From: Nematopogon swammerdamellus | Taxonomy: Eukaryota > Arthropoda > Insecta > Lepidoptera > Adelidae | DNA length: 64,000 bases | Assembly: GCA_946902875.1 (NCBI GenBank) | Contig: OX336342.1 | Span: 13,943,523-14,007,522 of the forward strand | Direction of reading: 5' to 3' | Shown here: positions 11,161 through 23,600 of the stretch, one piece after another | Position numbering within the stretch: position 1 is the stretch's first letter | Layout: each line of letters opens with the position of its first letter | Position numbers and translations under genes: made by a program | The notes under the pieces: model-generated | What the model was told of the DNA's origin: nothing | Database searches by the model: none | Seen by the model: only the letters and a program-made list of their open reading frames with translations

Positions 11161-11420
11161 TGTTCGGTGAGCCACCTGAAACAGCAGCTCGATCCTACTC
11201 TAATCCTTTAGCTCCTTTCGACAAACTTCGGCTCGAAGGAGGAATGTGTGGTATGTATTAGTGATGTTTTTGGTGGCGCATTCTTTATATTAAACCCTAA
11301 CCGTTGAGGCGGCGCATGTCGTTTTTGTTACGTTTGTATTTCCGAAAATAAAGATTTCTTAGGTGGTTATAAAAAAAAAATAACCATAACCTAATTTTAA
11401 CACCCTAACATTGTTTAAAA
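11160..11420. repeat. Copy of the TTAAAAA/AACC repeat family
   Basis: It contains CTCCTTTCGACAAACTTCGG, TTTTTGGTGG, AACCCTAACC, GTTGAGGCGGCGCATGTCG and TTTTTGTTACGTTT, a word set shared with 30990-31290, 33960-34140, 50870-51660 and 53690-54150. It is non-coding, and its termini are not resolved here. Confidence 0.6.
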
Positions 11421-11659
11421 AAAATTGTTTGTCTGTAAATTCGGTTTACGGACGATAATTTTACGTTATGACGTCATAAAGTGGTAAGACTAACTGGGAA
11501 CGGTTCTAAAGTACCAGGGCAGAATTAATTGAAAGGAGGGTAATTACTATTTGATAAATGAAAGAAACTTTAGCTTCACTATAAGTTTATTTTAAATTTT
11601 AATAAAAAATTTTTTTTTTTATTTATATCTGTGTAAATAATATTGTGTAAATAATTACA

Positions 11660-11995
11660 TACATACATACATATCACACACGCTGAATCCCGACAATCGG
11701 GGTAAGCAGAGTAATCGGTGTTGTGCTGCAAGAACTCTTGTCAATTACAGCACAACACTGACCACCACGTTTCGCAAAGAATTCGAACAAGATTAAATCG
11801 ATCAAGCAGCAAGTATGGCACGAAGACCCACCTGCTGCATGGCTCGGTGGAAGTACCGTGCCAAGGTGAGAGGTGGCGAGCCTGTCGCCCTTTAGCACGG
11901 CATCTTGTCCTTATCCCTTAGTCGCCTTTTACGACATGCATGGGGAGAGTTGCAGTGGGGATATTCTTTTTAAGTACCGGCCCCACACGGTACTA
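11660..11995 (-). mobile_element. LINE-like 3' end with ATGT tail
   Basis: Read on the minus strand it starts at ACCGTGTGGGGCCGGTAC, passes GCGACTAAGGGATAAGG, CACCTCTCACCTTGG, CAGCAGGTGGGTCTTCGTG and CCCCGATTGTCGGGAT, and ends in repeated ATGT. Further copies are at 30375-30712, 52130-52905 (interrupted), 25325-25640 and 59128-59350. The microsatellite 3' tail suggests CR1-like LINE ends, which is an inference. Confidence 0.7.
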
Positions 11996-11999
11996 ATAC

Positions 12000-13775
12000 T
12001 TACCACACGGTAAATAATTGTATCTAAAAAAGTGCTAAAATAGAGTGTTTCATACAAAAAAACTTTTACTCTAATTATTTTTAATCTCTGTCAAGTGTCA
12101 AATGTGTTATATATAATTATAATATCTTTCTTATTTTCTAAAAATTTCTTTGAACGAATTTAATAATCTTCGCAAGGGAATTTGATTAATTATATGAAAT
12201 TCTATTAATTTTATTAATAATCAACATAATTTTGCTACTTTATTTAAACATGAATATACAATAATTTAAGCTAATAGGTACAAAAAATAAAATAACTATA
12301 AATAAAAATATTCCTCCATCGTCGGCGAAATTGGCATTGTGCCGATGACGGAGGCAGCGTTCCCCCTCTGAATGGCTAGGCTGATCTTCTGCCTAAGGTA
12401 GCTTGGCGCGCGGATGTCCCCAGACGCCTCCGTTGCTACTATATTTTATTGTTTGCTGTCAAGAAATAAATATAGATAGTTTATGTATTAATTTTAATCT
12501 GATCAATACGAATTACATACTTTATGTAATATATTGTTCATCTCTATCTTATCATGTAAATGCCATGATTGGAATAATCGTAGTACATAGAGCAAAGATC
12601 AGTAATTCTATTTCCAGTAGAAAGATTAATCATCTTGTGACTGGCCATCAATAAACTTCTGTTGTCTGATCTTGACAGTTTTACATATATATAAATTTAC
12701 TCTTTGGACGTTTCCATTGTAACTTTGTCTATACTCAAATGTCAGACTGTCAACTGGAATTTCACTTTCAACTTATTTCTTGAAACGGGCCGATTGTGCC
12801 TCTCTATCGCTTGTTACGCGCTCTCGCTTGCACACACAGGCTCAGATGGAATGTGACACTTTTTCGTGTGTGCAGCCGGTGTTCATCAATTTATAAGACG
12901 TGACGTCATCACGTCAAAAAAAAACAAAACAAAACAAATTTTGACAAAAAGGACACGAACCCATGGTCGAGATCGACAAAATAAAAATCCTACTCTCTTA
13001 TACCACTGAGCCAACAAATTACATAAACGACTAAACGAATATTGGATTCAGTTGGTTCGCTTTCGAGCCGAGTCAACCCGAGTGTTTCCGAAAGGAGCGT
13101 AGGAGGAGGCGCAGGATCAGCCAGAGCTGTCAGGTGCCAAACCCTTTGTTGTGTCCCATAGCAGTGAAGGAGGATTATGTGTGTAGTGTATGTATGTACC
13201 CATGGTCTACCTACTATTACAATTATATTCTTTGCCCATGGAGGTGGAGAAAAATTTGTGTACCTAAACCGGAAAGCGTCACGTGTTGTTGTACAACTTT
13301 CAGAGTAATCGCTTACGATTGCAGAGACAATAATCGGAGTAAAAATAGGAGTGCGAAATTCATATTGAATAAAATAGTAAGATTATGCAGTGCGGATCAG
13401 AGCCGTAGCCTTCCCTACAATGGGGAGAATAAAAAAAACTCTACTGCTGCTGATTGTTGAAAAAAAAAACCTAGATTATATTATATTATATTATATACCG
13501 ACCGAATTAAATGTCAGAAGCGGCATACCATGATGAAACATGTTAACAAATTATGTGCGTGCCTTCACATGCAATAATTGTCTTCATGAATACTTTCATT
13601 GCATTACAATCAATATGAATATGAATGCGCTAATGCTCCCCATTCGCGTATTTGAGGACAAGAAATATATTTTTTTGTTTATGAGCATTCTTATAGCAGT
13701 AAGTCTGTAGGTACCTACTCGAATTTGTCACAATTTGTTCTATTCGCATTATGTCTTGTACACACACGCATTAAG
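12000..13775. other. Intergenic AT-rich DNA with repeat remnants
   Basis: No gene is recognised between NMD3 and the CRYL1-like gene here. At 12240-12460 is a sequence shared with 16370-16500 (CGGAGGCAGCGTTCCCCCTC and an AT-rich flank). At 12940-13015 a tRNA-like B box is readable on the minus strand (CATGGGTTCGTGTCC), and at 13040-13130 there are pieces of the TTAAAAA/AACC family. Confidence 0.5.
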
Positions 13776-14130
13776 TTTTTTTTTTTTTTTTATGGAACCT
13801 GACACGGTTGGCTACATCACCTACAACATCCGTGATGTCAGCCCATAACACAGGGTGAACTAGGTGCCATGTCAGTGCTTCCCTTCATTTCATGTCGGCT
13901 ACACTAAACTGGACGGAAAACACGAACTATTTACATAGCCGTTTCGACCGACGTTTCGTTCAGTGCGGTGGTACCAACCCGGCCGGGATAAACCCTGCCA
14001 CCTAGTAAGGTAAGAAGGGAAGGGACCTACGCAGTTTAACGTGGAATCCGAACCACGGTCAGCCTCCAACGGTCGAGCGGTCACCCATCCAATCACTGAC
14101 CGCGCTCAGCGTTGCTAAGTAATTCTGAAA
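13776..14130 (-). mobile_element. 5S-like SINE, nearly complete
   Basis: In reverse orientation it runs from a poly(A) tail (T run at 13776-13790) through the body to the 5S-like head near 14060-14115 (GCGGTCACCCATCC, CTGACCGCGCTCAGCGTTGC). It is intergenic, about 500 bp upstream of the CRYL1-like start codon. Confidence 0.85.
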
Positions 14131-14494
14131 GGAGCGTGGTCCTTTGGTCGATGAAAAATTGTTTTTTGGGAGTGAGATGAAAAGAACGGCTCATCAATAC
14201 TATATAGAACAGTGCCTAGGAAAACGTCTGGTTAACCAGAAAATAAAAAAGTGAACATACGACATTACTTTATGTACAATATGTAAATATGTATGTCTAT
14301 GTCCCACTTTTTCACTCATACATACCACACATAACTTCTGTCTACTGGAAATGTAGTGCATATAACAAAGTTCGTATATTACTAAGCATTGAATGGCAAT
14401 GGCGTTTCTGGATATTTATTTCCATTCTGGTACTGATGTATTAAAATATAAATAAATAGTGATACGATACGATACTCTCGTTAGTGTAGGCTGC

Positions 14495-14636
14495 TCGAAG
14501 CCGTGTCGTGTTGTGTCCTCCACCGTGTCGTCGCCGCACGTCCCGCCGCCGCGCCGCCTCCGCCGCGCCCCGAGTCAGCTCAATTCGCCGTCCACGACCT
14601 ACATTCATTTCTCCGGACGTTACTCATACTACTGCC
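14495..14636 (+). promoter_or_regulatory. GC-rich 5' UTR/promoter of CRYL1-like gene
   Basis: The stretch before the ATG is rich in CCG and GCC words, unlike the AT-rich surroundings, and ends in ACTGCC immediately before ATGG, a good start context. It is most likely the 5' UTR and proximal promoter. No transcription start site is determined. Confidence 0.5.
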
Positions 14637-17600
14637 ATGGCTTCCAAGTTCAAGACAGAAAAAGTTGGCATCGTTGGCAGGTAAGAAAAATGGCGGGAAT
14701 TTCAAACTGCTGTACAAAATTCGAGCTTGGTGCATTAGGTAAATGATTTGATTTAATAAAAAATAATAGAGACTTTAAACTTTATTGCAATATGGTTTTA
14801 GAAGTAGTATACAGAGTGATTTCTCATCCATCCGACCGATCCAGGGAAAGTAAAATTTTATAAATAATTGATTTGTGTACTATACATTGGTACTTTAAAT
14901 TAATTTCAATAAAAGTTTTTAGGTACGAAAATCACACGATGTGATCAATTTGTCGCTAAATTAGAGTTACCTAATGAATAATGATCGTGTTGTATTTAGA
15001 TTGTAATCCGAAATGGCGACAAATAAACGTTTCATTTCTTTTTTTTTCATTTCATGTCGTTATAAATGGGTTATGTTATACATAACTTATACCTAAGTTA
15101 TTTATAACTTATATTATGTAGGTATTTTATTTATTTATTAAATTTTAACACCTAAAGGAGAAGGGCCAAAAATGTATGGAGCCATGACCCAGAGCGGCCA
15201 TTAACCAAATATATACTGATGTGTAGTCCTTGACTATAGTATACCCTAGTCTATAGATTATTACTGTGAGGCATGGGAGAACGAAGATATAGGATGTTCA
15301 AATATTTAATCTCCATACATATTTTATGCATATTTTTGAGCAAAAAAAAACTAGTTTTTCTCTAATAAAATACTGTAAAAGTGCGCCTAGATTGAAAAAG
15401 GTAAAAGTATATTTTTCTGCTGAGCAGGCGACGGAGTTATTGCCATAGGCAAGCTCTCCCAGTCAACTGTATACACTTAGTATACCTACTTGTTTTACGT
15501 GGTGCTTGATGTTAGACGTATTTAATTAGATATTTTGTATATGCACACTATTTGAATGTTAATATGTTATACATGTAAGATAAGTTATATTAAATGTTAT
15601 ATAACCGAAGTTAAATAACATTTTATGCACCTTAGGCATGTAATTAACAACACCCAAGTCAATTGAGAAAAGAAAAAAGGACAGCAGCGTGAGAGCGTGT
15701 TGGTGGAGTTCGGTATGCATTGTTTGTGCGGTAGGTATGCATTTTTGTACCGTGTGGGGCCGGTACTTTAAAAGAATAGCCCCACTGCATCTCTCCCCGT
15801 TTATGTCGTAAAAGGCGACTAAGGGATATGACTCCCTTCTTATATTGCACCGCACTGAATGAAAGGTCGGTCGAAACGGCTATGTAAATAGTTTGTGTTT
15901 TCCGTCCAGTTCCGTGTAGCCGGCACGACCTAAGGGAGGCACTGACGTGGCACCAAGTTCACCCGGTGTTATGGGCTGACATCACGTATGTTGTAGGTGA
16001 TGTAGCCAACCGTGTCAGTTTACATAAAAAAAATATCTGTCTACCTGAGTCGAAGCTAACCGCCGTTTTATATACTTGTTTATGCACGTAATCTGATTTA
16101 AACGAAGAAAAAATTCTTCAAATCCCTCAATAATTTATGCGCTATATCTAGGGAACCCCATTGTTTAGATTTTTTTTAATAAGTTTCCATTATATTAGCC
16201 ATTTATACGAATCGATTACCATAGGTTTGGTTTGTGACCGCAAACTTACCCAGAGCGGGTCAAAGGCCCATCTCCTTTAGTAGGTAACTTAATTAATTTA
16301 TTGTCACGACATTGATTTTTAGAAATGTTATCTTTCATATTTATATACTTTATTGCAGAATAAAATATTTACAAAACTACAAACTAAACTAATCTAAAAC
16401 AATAAAAATACTTACAAATAAAAGTATTCCGATATGGGGAACAAGGGCATGGTCCCCATGACGGATGCAGCGTTCCCCCTCTGAATAGCAATACTTATTT
16501 TTTGTTTAAAATTATTGCACTTCAGACTACGAATGTTTCAGGCTTGTGTTGTGTGTGATGTATACGGGACATTATCTACATTTTGTATAGGTAGGTACTT
16601 ACTTATACCACAGAATAGATGCTTATACATTAGAAATGAGCAGTTACCCAATTCTTTCTATAAGGTCTTTCATTATTACGTAACATTAACATTAGGGTGT
16701 ATGTGTGACGTTCCCATATCAAATATTTTTTTTACGATTAAAACGTGACGGCGGAGTGCATTGACCTATGAATGCCTATTTCAAGGTGAAATACGTGCAC
16801 TTCATATATTAAATTTGAGGAGTGAGTAGGTTTTTTATATCGTAAAACAAAATTGGTATGGGAACGTGATCTATCTGATTGATACACATACACCCCTTAG
16901 CGTATAGTTACCTACTAATGAAAGACCTTATATATGTAATGATTTTTTACATAGGTACCTACCTACCTACCTACCTAGTACAGTCTCCTTCAAGCAAGAT
17001 AGGCGTGAATGGGCATAATCAATCTGTCAGGCCGGCATGGCATTCGCAGCCCCCACATGCGACGAATGTCCTTGGGCGTCGCTTAGACACCTTATGGGTG
17101 GCTCGGCGCCACATTTCGCGCTAGGTACCTACTATAAAAAAAAGAAAGAACGCTTGATTCAATAAGAAATTATTTAGGTAGGTACTGGACTATGATTGAA
17201 TGAAATTAAATATGATTACTATACCTATATGCTTAGATATATTATTATTTATATCGTCGCGACAAAAGTGATGATGGTCTGTCACAAAATACAAAGGTAA
17301 CGACGTAATGGAAGGTCCATACGCATATTAACCTAATTTAACTTAAATGAAGTTAAAAAATATGAAGCTCTTCGATGATGGAATCAAATAGAAATTCCTC
17401 GATTTAGATCAACTGATAATAGGTAGGTATTATATGAAAGATTATTTGTCATGCTCGACTTTCTATTAGCTCAAAATGAACGCACTAGGTCACTGGGTTT
17501 GGGTCACCTATTGTGTTTATTTTAGATCACTACTTATAGTTATTGCACAGGTGATATTAATGTTTCCATAAGTACATAAGTACTTATTATAGATTACCTA

Positions 17601-20600
17601 CCTAAATACCTAGTATAAATTTAAATTGTTATTATAAACCTGTTATTATTTTTATAAATACTAATCGAGATCACTATGTATGTGTCTATGTTTATTTACT
17701 TACATGTTTTTTTATTATACAGTGTTACATAGATAGTGTACCCGACAGGAGGTGATTCTACGCCTGAAAATGAACAACTTTGTTCTACGACTTTTTATTG
17801 TGATAGATAATATTCTTGTCCCATTATTCATACAAAAGTGCAAAAAAATTCAAATATTTTGACATTGGTTTAAAAAAAGTTAAAGGCAAAAATAGTTCCG
17901 TTTCACATAAGTACAGAATTAGTTTTCGGTGAAATCCAAAAACGTAACCACCTAAAATGGAAAACTGGTGATATAAAAATGGTCATATCTGTAACTTATC
18001 TGTAAAAACCTGTAGGTACCTACACAAATGCATTTATTAAGTATAAAAAATTATATATAAATGTAAATTACATCCTTATCTTTATTATTTCTTAAATGTT
18101 TGTAATAAATAACTACATATTTTCTATTAAAGTTTCTAAAATCTAACAAAAAGTGGAGCCTAAAAATAACTATCAGTCAGTCAGCATGTATATTTTCCTT
18201 CAGTCCTCCCGGCCTTGCGGGAGCTTCCAACTAGCGCATACTAAATAGGTTAGTAATAGTAGGTAAGTACTAGGTAGTTATTTGACATTAATAAATCATA
18301 TCTTGCATGCGTTGTGTATGTATGACTTATGTATGTATGATATAAGCCTGTAGGTAACTTCTGATTGTCGCCATCATGGTCTTCTCGACCTATGAGAATA
18401 AACTGATAAGAACGAAGTTCATAATGAGAGTATTATAATAACGTTGCCATCTGGAAGATTTTGGTCAAGGTGTTCATGGCGCAAACTGTGGCTGCAATGC
18501 CTCGCAGCGCAGCCAGCAGTCAGTGAGTGATATTTACTTAGGTATATATATTTTAAAAGGTAGAGGAAAGTGGCCATATTTCGGATACTTTTTGTTGAGG
18601 CTGTATAATTTCAACGCCATAGTACTTTCGATTTTTGTTGCAATTTGTACTTTTACTAATATCATTAATTAAATGTAAAGTACAAATGAAATAAGGATAT
18701 CATTGAAAAAGAAATTATTTTTGTGTCATTTACGAAAACATTGCAATTTCCGAAATTAAGCAACCGGTGTCCTAAAATCGGATACAATGGTTGCCATATT
18801 TCGGATATAAAATTTTGGTATGGCAGTTATATTTGCATTTGCAACCTAGTTTGTCAGGCAGGATTAAGGGGTCATAGACTTACATCTCGTTTACATATTT
18901 TAGTGTAACATACGGGGTGAACAGCCTTCCATGAAGCATTCCATAAAAAAAGGTTCCAAATTTCGGATACCCCAAATAAGGTAACATTGAGTGTCCGAAA
19001 TTAGGAAGCCAACAAACATTTCAATGCAATAATTCTATATTCAAAACTCTACCTATCGATATCTATCTATCGAGGCTATCCAATGCTTCGTGATTTAGAT
19101 CATGCACGTGATTTACGAAAAAAATAGTACAGACACATAACTCAGCGGTCTCTTTTTAGTGTCGCTTCGATCAGACATGTTGTAAAAGTTCCATAAATGC
19201 GAAGATGCACTTGGATTTTTATTTTTATTGCACACCACCCTACGGACACGATCACTCACAGATGCAATACCTATGTGGCAATATGGCCGCTTTCTCTGCA
19301 GCTGTCACTGACTGTCAAAGGTCTAGATGGCGCCAATTTCAAAATAATCCACTATCCGAAATTAGGAAACTATCTGGAATACAGCTACTTTCCTCTACCT
19401 ATCTACCATTAATTTTACCACTAAGTAGGTAATCATTGATACAGGCATCGCATCGATTAAATCATTGGATGCAGGCGACTAGTCGACGTTTTTATCTAGC
19501 TAGGTAAACGCTTCGATTGATTTAATTCGACTGCAGCAAAAAGAAGGTTACATGACCTCAACTCACTGCCTCAACGTAGTCCGATAAACAACCATTAGTA
19601 AGTAAGTAGGTACCTACATAACCTACTTTAACCCTACCACCTAGTAAGGTAAGAAGGAACCTACAGTGTAACGTGGAGTCCGAACCACAGTCAGCCTCCA
19701 ACGGTCGAGCGGTCACCCATCCAAGTACTGACCGCGCTTCCGAGGCTGACAAAAATAGAATAAATGCAAACGTCGTAATTCGTAATAAATAACAAAAGTG
19801 CTTCTATAGTCCGCTACACTGCTGATGGTTGGCGGATGGATGGTGTCTCACTGAGCGTGGTTTCGCCAGCGATATAAAGTCGATGGGTTTCGTTCGCCAT
19901 AGGTGAGTTGGACTTTGCTGTTTTGCGAACCTCTATTCCCTCGGCACAGCCACCCATATTTTCATAAAAAAATAACAGGTTGTACTAATTATTCGGTAGA
20001 TATGATATACATAGGTAGTGTGGTGGTACTACTTTTTTGGATTTCACAAAAAACCGAATCTGTAGGTAGGTAAGTAACTATATAATAATGTGAAACTGAA
20101 CAATTTGGACCTAACCTTTTTTTTTATTTAGTAAATTGTAAATTTTTCGACACACACATGAACTAAAAAAATTTCAAAATAAAAAGTCGGAACTACCTAG
20201 AACTAAAGTTATAGTTTAAGTGCAAAATCAATCACCTACATAGTTTAATTAAACTCGCCTTGTAAGTACCTACGTCTACTTCTCTTCTTAACGAGAGCGG
20301 TCTCACGTTTTTTATGAATGATAAATAAAGTTTATTTAATAAACTTATCGATACTAATTTGTCTACATGTCAATGGTCAAGGAAAATCGATTTATCAATG
20401 TTACAAATGTGTTGATAGTTACTTTTGATACAAAACATGCAAACTTACGAGATAATAGCTTGGCAGATAGCATCAGGTTGTACCTACCCCTTGCCTACCT
20501 TGTACGACATTAATCTGAACTATTTCTTCAAATTATTTTTCCAGCGGCTTGATCGGCAGATCATGGTCCATGCTGTTCGCCTCTGTGGGCTACCAGGTGA

Positions 20601-23600
20601 CGGTGTTCGACATAGTGCCGGAGCAGGTAACCGCAGCACTGGCCGACATCAAGATCCAGCTGAAAACCTTGGAGAAAGACGGTCTGCTGCGCGGCAAGCT
20701 GAACGCCGACGAACAATATCAGTGCATCAAAGGTCAGTGTTTTTTTTTTTTCAATTTTACCGTAAGCTTCTTCAGACAGTTTAGCAACAGTCCGCAAGTC
20801 TGAAAGTCTGCTGACATGTCGCCTAACTGAGCGTGGTTTCGCGAGGAGAGGTGTTTTTGGCTCCTTTCGATTGCACGATTGGTCCATCGGCACAACCCAT
20901 GTTGGTTTAAAAAAATAATTTAAGTAGGTACCTACCTACTACCTCACTAATCTAATAAAGCGCAAAATCGCTATGTTCGCTTATAACTCGAGAACTACGC
21001 AAAGGTTTTTATCACATCTAAAGTGGTAGGGTATAATTATGTAGGATATTGTGCCGCGAAGCGACACCGCGGCAACAGTTGTGAAATATGATAAATCTGA
21101 GAAAACTACGTTAGCAAACTGAGGGATGAAATCAAAGCAATACAATACCTACGATCGAGCCGAAGGTGGTCGGCGCGGTCTTGGCTCGGAGTTTTTATTT
21201 CACGATTTCTTTTGATTTGATTTTTTTTTACGGAAAATTTTACGTGTATACCTCCTGCTGCTTCGCCATTCGGACCCGGTGTAAAACTGTAGTTCCGCCT
21301 CTCTTGCCCCTACTAGCTCAAGGCTCAAATTGTAGCCGATTCGGTTGGTACTACCGTCCTAGTCGTAAGATGGGCGTATAGCATGCTCGGCTGTGTTCTC
21401 CTCTAGACAGCAATCCAAAGGGAAGTCTCCTGTATGGCACCTCCTGGGATGTGATAATTGGCTGGTCGGAGCATGTGCTGTCTCTAAATCAGCCACCCAT
21501 ACCGGATTACCTACAATATAAGATAACATATGCCTAGCTAATATACATACCTATATCCTTAGGTACTTAAGTATTATATTATGATGGTTCTACATGCATG
21601 TATGATCGTGTATAGGTTGATAAGAACATACGTTTTCCTCCTGGCAGGCGCCTTTGATAATGTTTGAAAACACTCCGTCCGTGGCTATCTCTTTGTGTGG
21701 AGAGAGATACAATTGTCACTTTTCAAAATATTCCAAAGTGGAATGATGATAAGGTAAAAATTGCATAACGGTCAGATTAGGTAGGTAACCTACCTATGCA
21801 ATGCTTGAAGAGTAGGTAGGTATATTTTTAACCGACTGTGAACGCCAAGGAGGGTAGGTTATGTGTAAATATTCCCAACTAACATTATGGTGTTAAGACA
21901 GGCGTTATATATAAGAGCTGTTTATTATAGGCCCATTGTTATACAGGTTGGTTCTTTAGTGACTTTCCTTACAATTGCGTAGTACCTAAGTGCTGCGCTA
22001 TAAGGGTGGGGTGGGTGGGACAAGAGCTCTACCTACAGTAGTGAAGTGACGCGTTAATAACAACCTGCCGTTAGTACCAATTTGTTTGTTAGGTTGTATG
22101 TATGTGTTGGGTTTTTTTATTTCCGTAAGTCCAAAATGGCAGAATGACGTGTCCAACCAACGTAGGAGGTACCGCGCCCACGAATAACGGAGACTCCAAA
22201 ACACACAAAAACTCAGTGTGTGTGAGTGAAATCTCACTTGGATTGCGTAGTCACGAAATATTTCCAATATCGTGTGTGCGAAATCCGCACACGCAGGGCG
22301 CGAAGACGCCAGCGTTCTCATCTCTGTGGCCGATCTGGGACATCCAACCATTTTGTGTTCAGGCAGGAAGGACAGGAGGCCCAGTGCTTGTAGGATTCGA
22401 ATAAAAAAAAATACAGCATTTTCTACTGTTCCTTCCTTGTTTCCATGATTTGATTAGCAGTCGGGTTTTAACATTTCTATTTTTGTCATCACATCACTTT
22501 TATAGGTACCTACCTACCTACAATTATATCCAATAAGTACTAGGAGAAAACTTACCACGTTTCTTATTATTGTTGAATGGTTTAAAATCGAAGTATTCAA
22601 CAGCTATCGTATTTTAATGGCTGATTACGAGATAAAAAATAGACAAACATGCCAGGTTAAAGCAATATTTATTATCCATTATAAAATTGCAGGTTCCAGC
22701 GACTTGGCTACGGCCGTAAAGGGAGCCGTGTTCGTCCAGGAATGCGTGCCAGAGAACCTGGAACTGAAGAAAAAGGTCTACAAGGATCTGGACAAAGTGG
22801 TCGACGACAAAACTATCCTGTCCAGTTCCACCAGCACGACCTTGCCGTCTCTCTTCTCTGATGGACTCAAGCACAAGTCTCAAGTAAGGGCGAACGTTCC
22901 CATACCACGTGTAACCGGATTGGGGGGAGCGTTTGTCAAAACACCACGATGGGTCATGGGGGTACCTATTCACCCTAGGTGACGTGGTATTTCAAAATAT
23001 AATTATTACTTTAAACCTAAACCAGCATAACTTTAGTGCATACAAAGCGCTACAGACAGACTATACTTATATACAGAAACAACAAAAACAGCAACGTCGT
23101 GTCGTCGTGGCCGACTCTGCAATACATACACAACAACGTGATGCCCTTGGCCTGTCTGTTGTGCCAGTGTGCGATAATAAGTCCAAGACTGCCTAACAAC
23201 TACATAAAGTATCTACCTAATAGCCGTAGATCTAGCTAGCTACAAAATTATCTTATATTTCCAGTGCATTTTGCTATAAAACATATTCATCATTTAATCA
23301 TATCCGATAGGAAAAACATTACTTTTTCACATTTATATCAATAACCGGTGCGTTATGGAATGCTCAGATGAAAAGAAATGTCAATAATGTTCAGGTGGTG
23401 GTCTCTCACCCAGTCAACCCTCCGTACTACGTACCACTAGTGGAGATCGTCCCAGCACCGTGGACCAAGCCCGAGGTCGTCGCTAAGACCAGAGCCATCA
23501 TGACCGAAATCGGACAGGAGCCTGTCACCCTCACCAGGGAAATTGACGGCTTTGTTCTCAATAGGATCCAGTAAGTTTGGTTGAGCCGTTCTCGAGTTAT

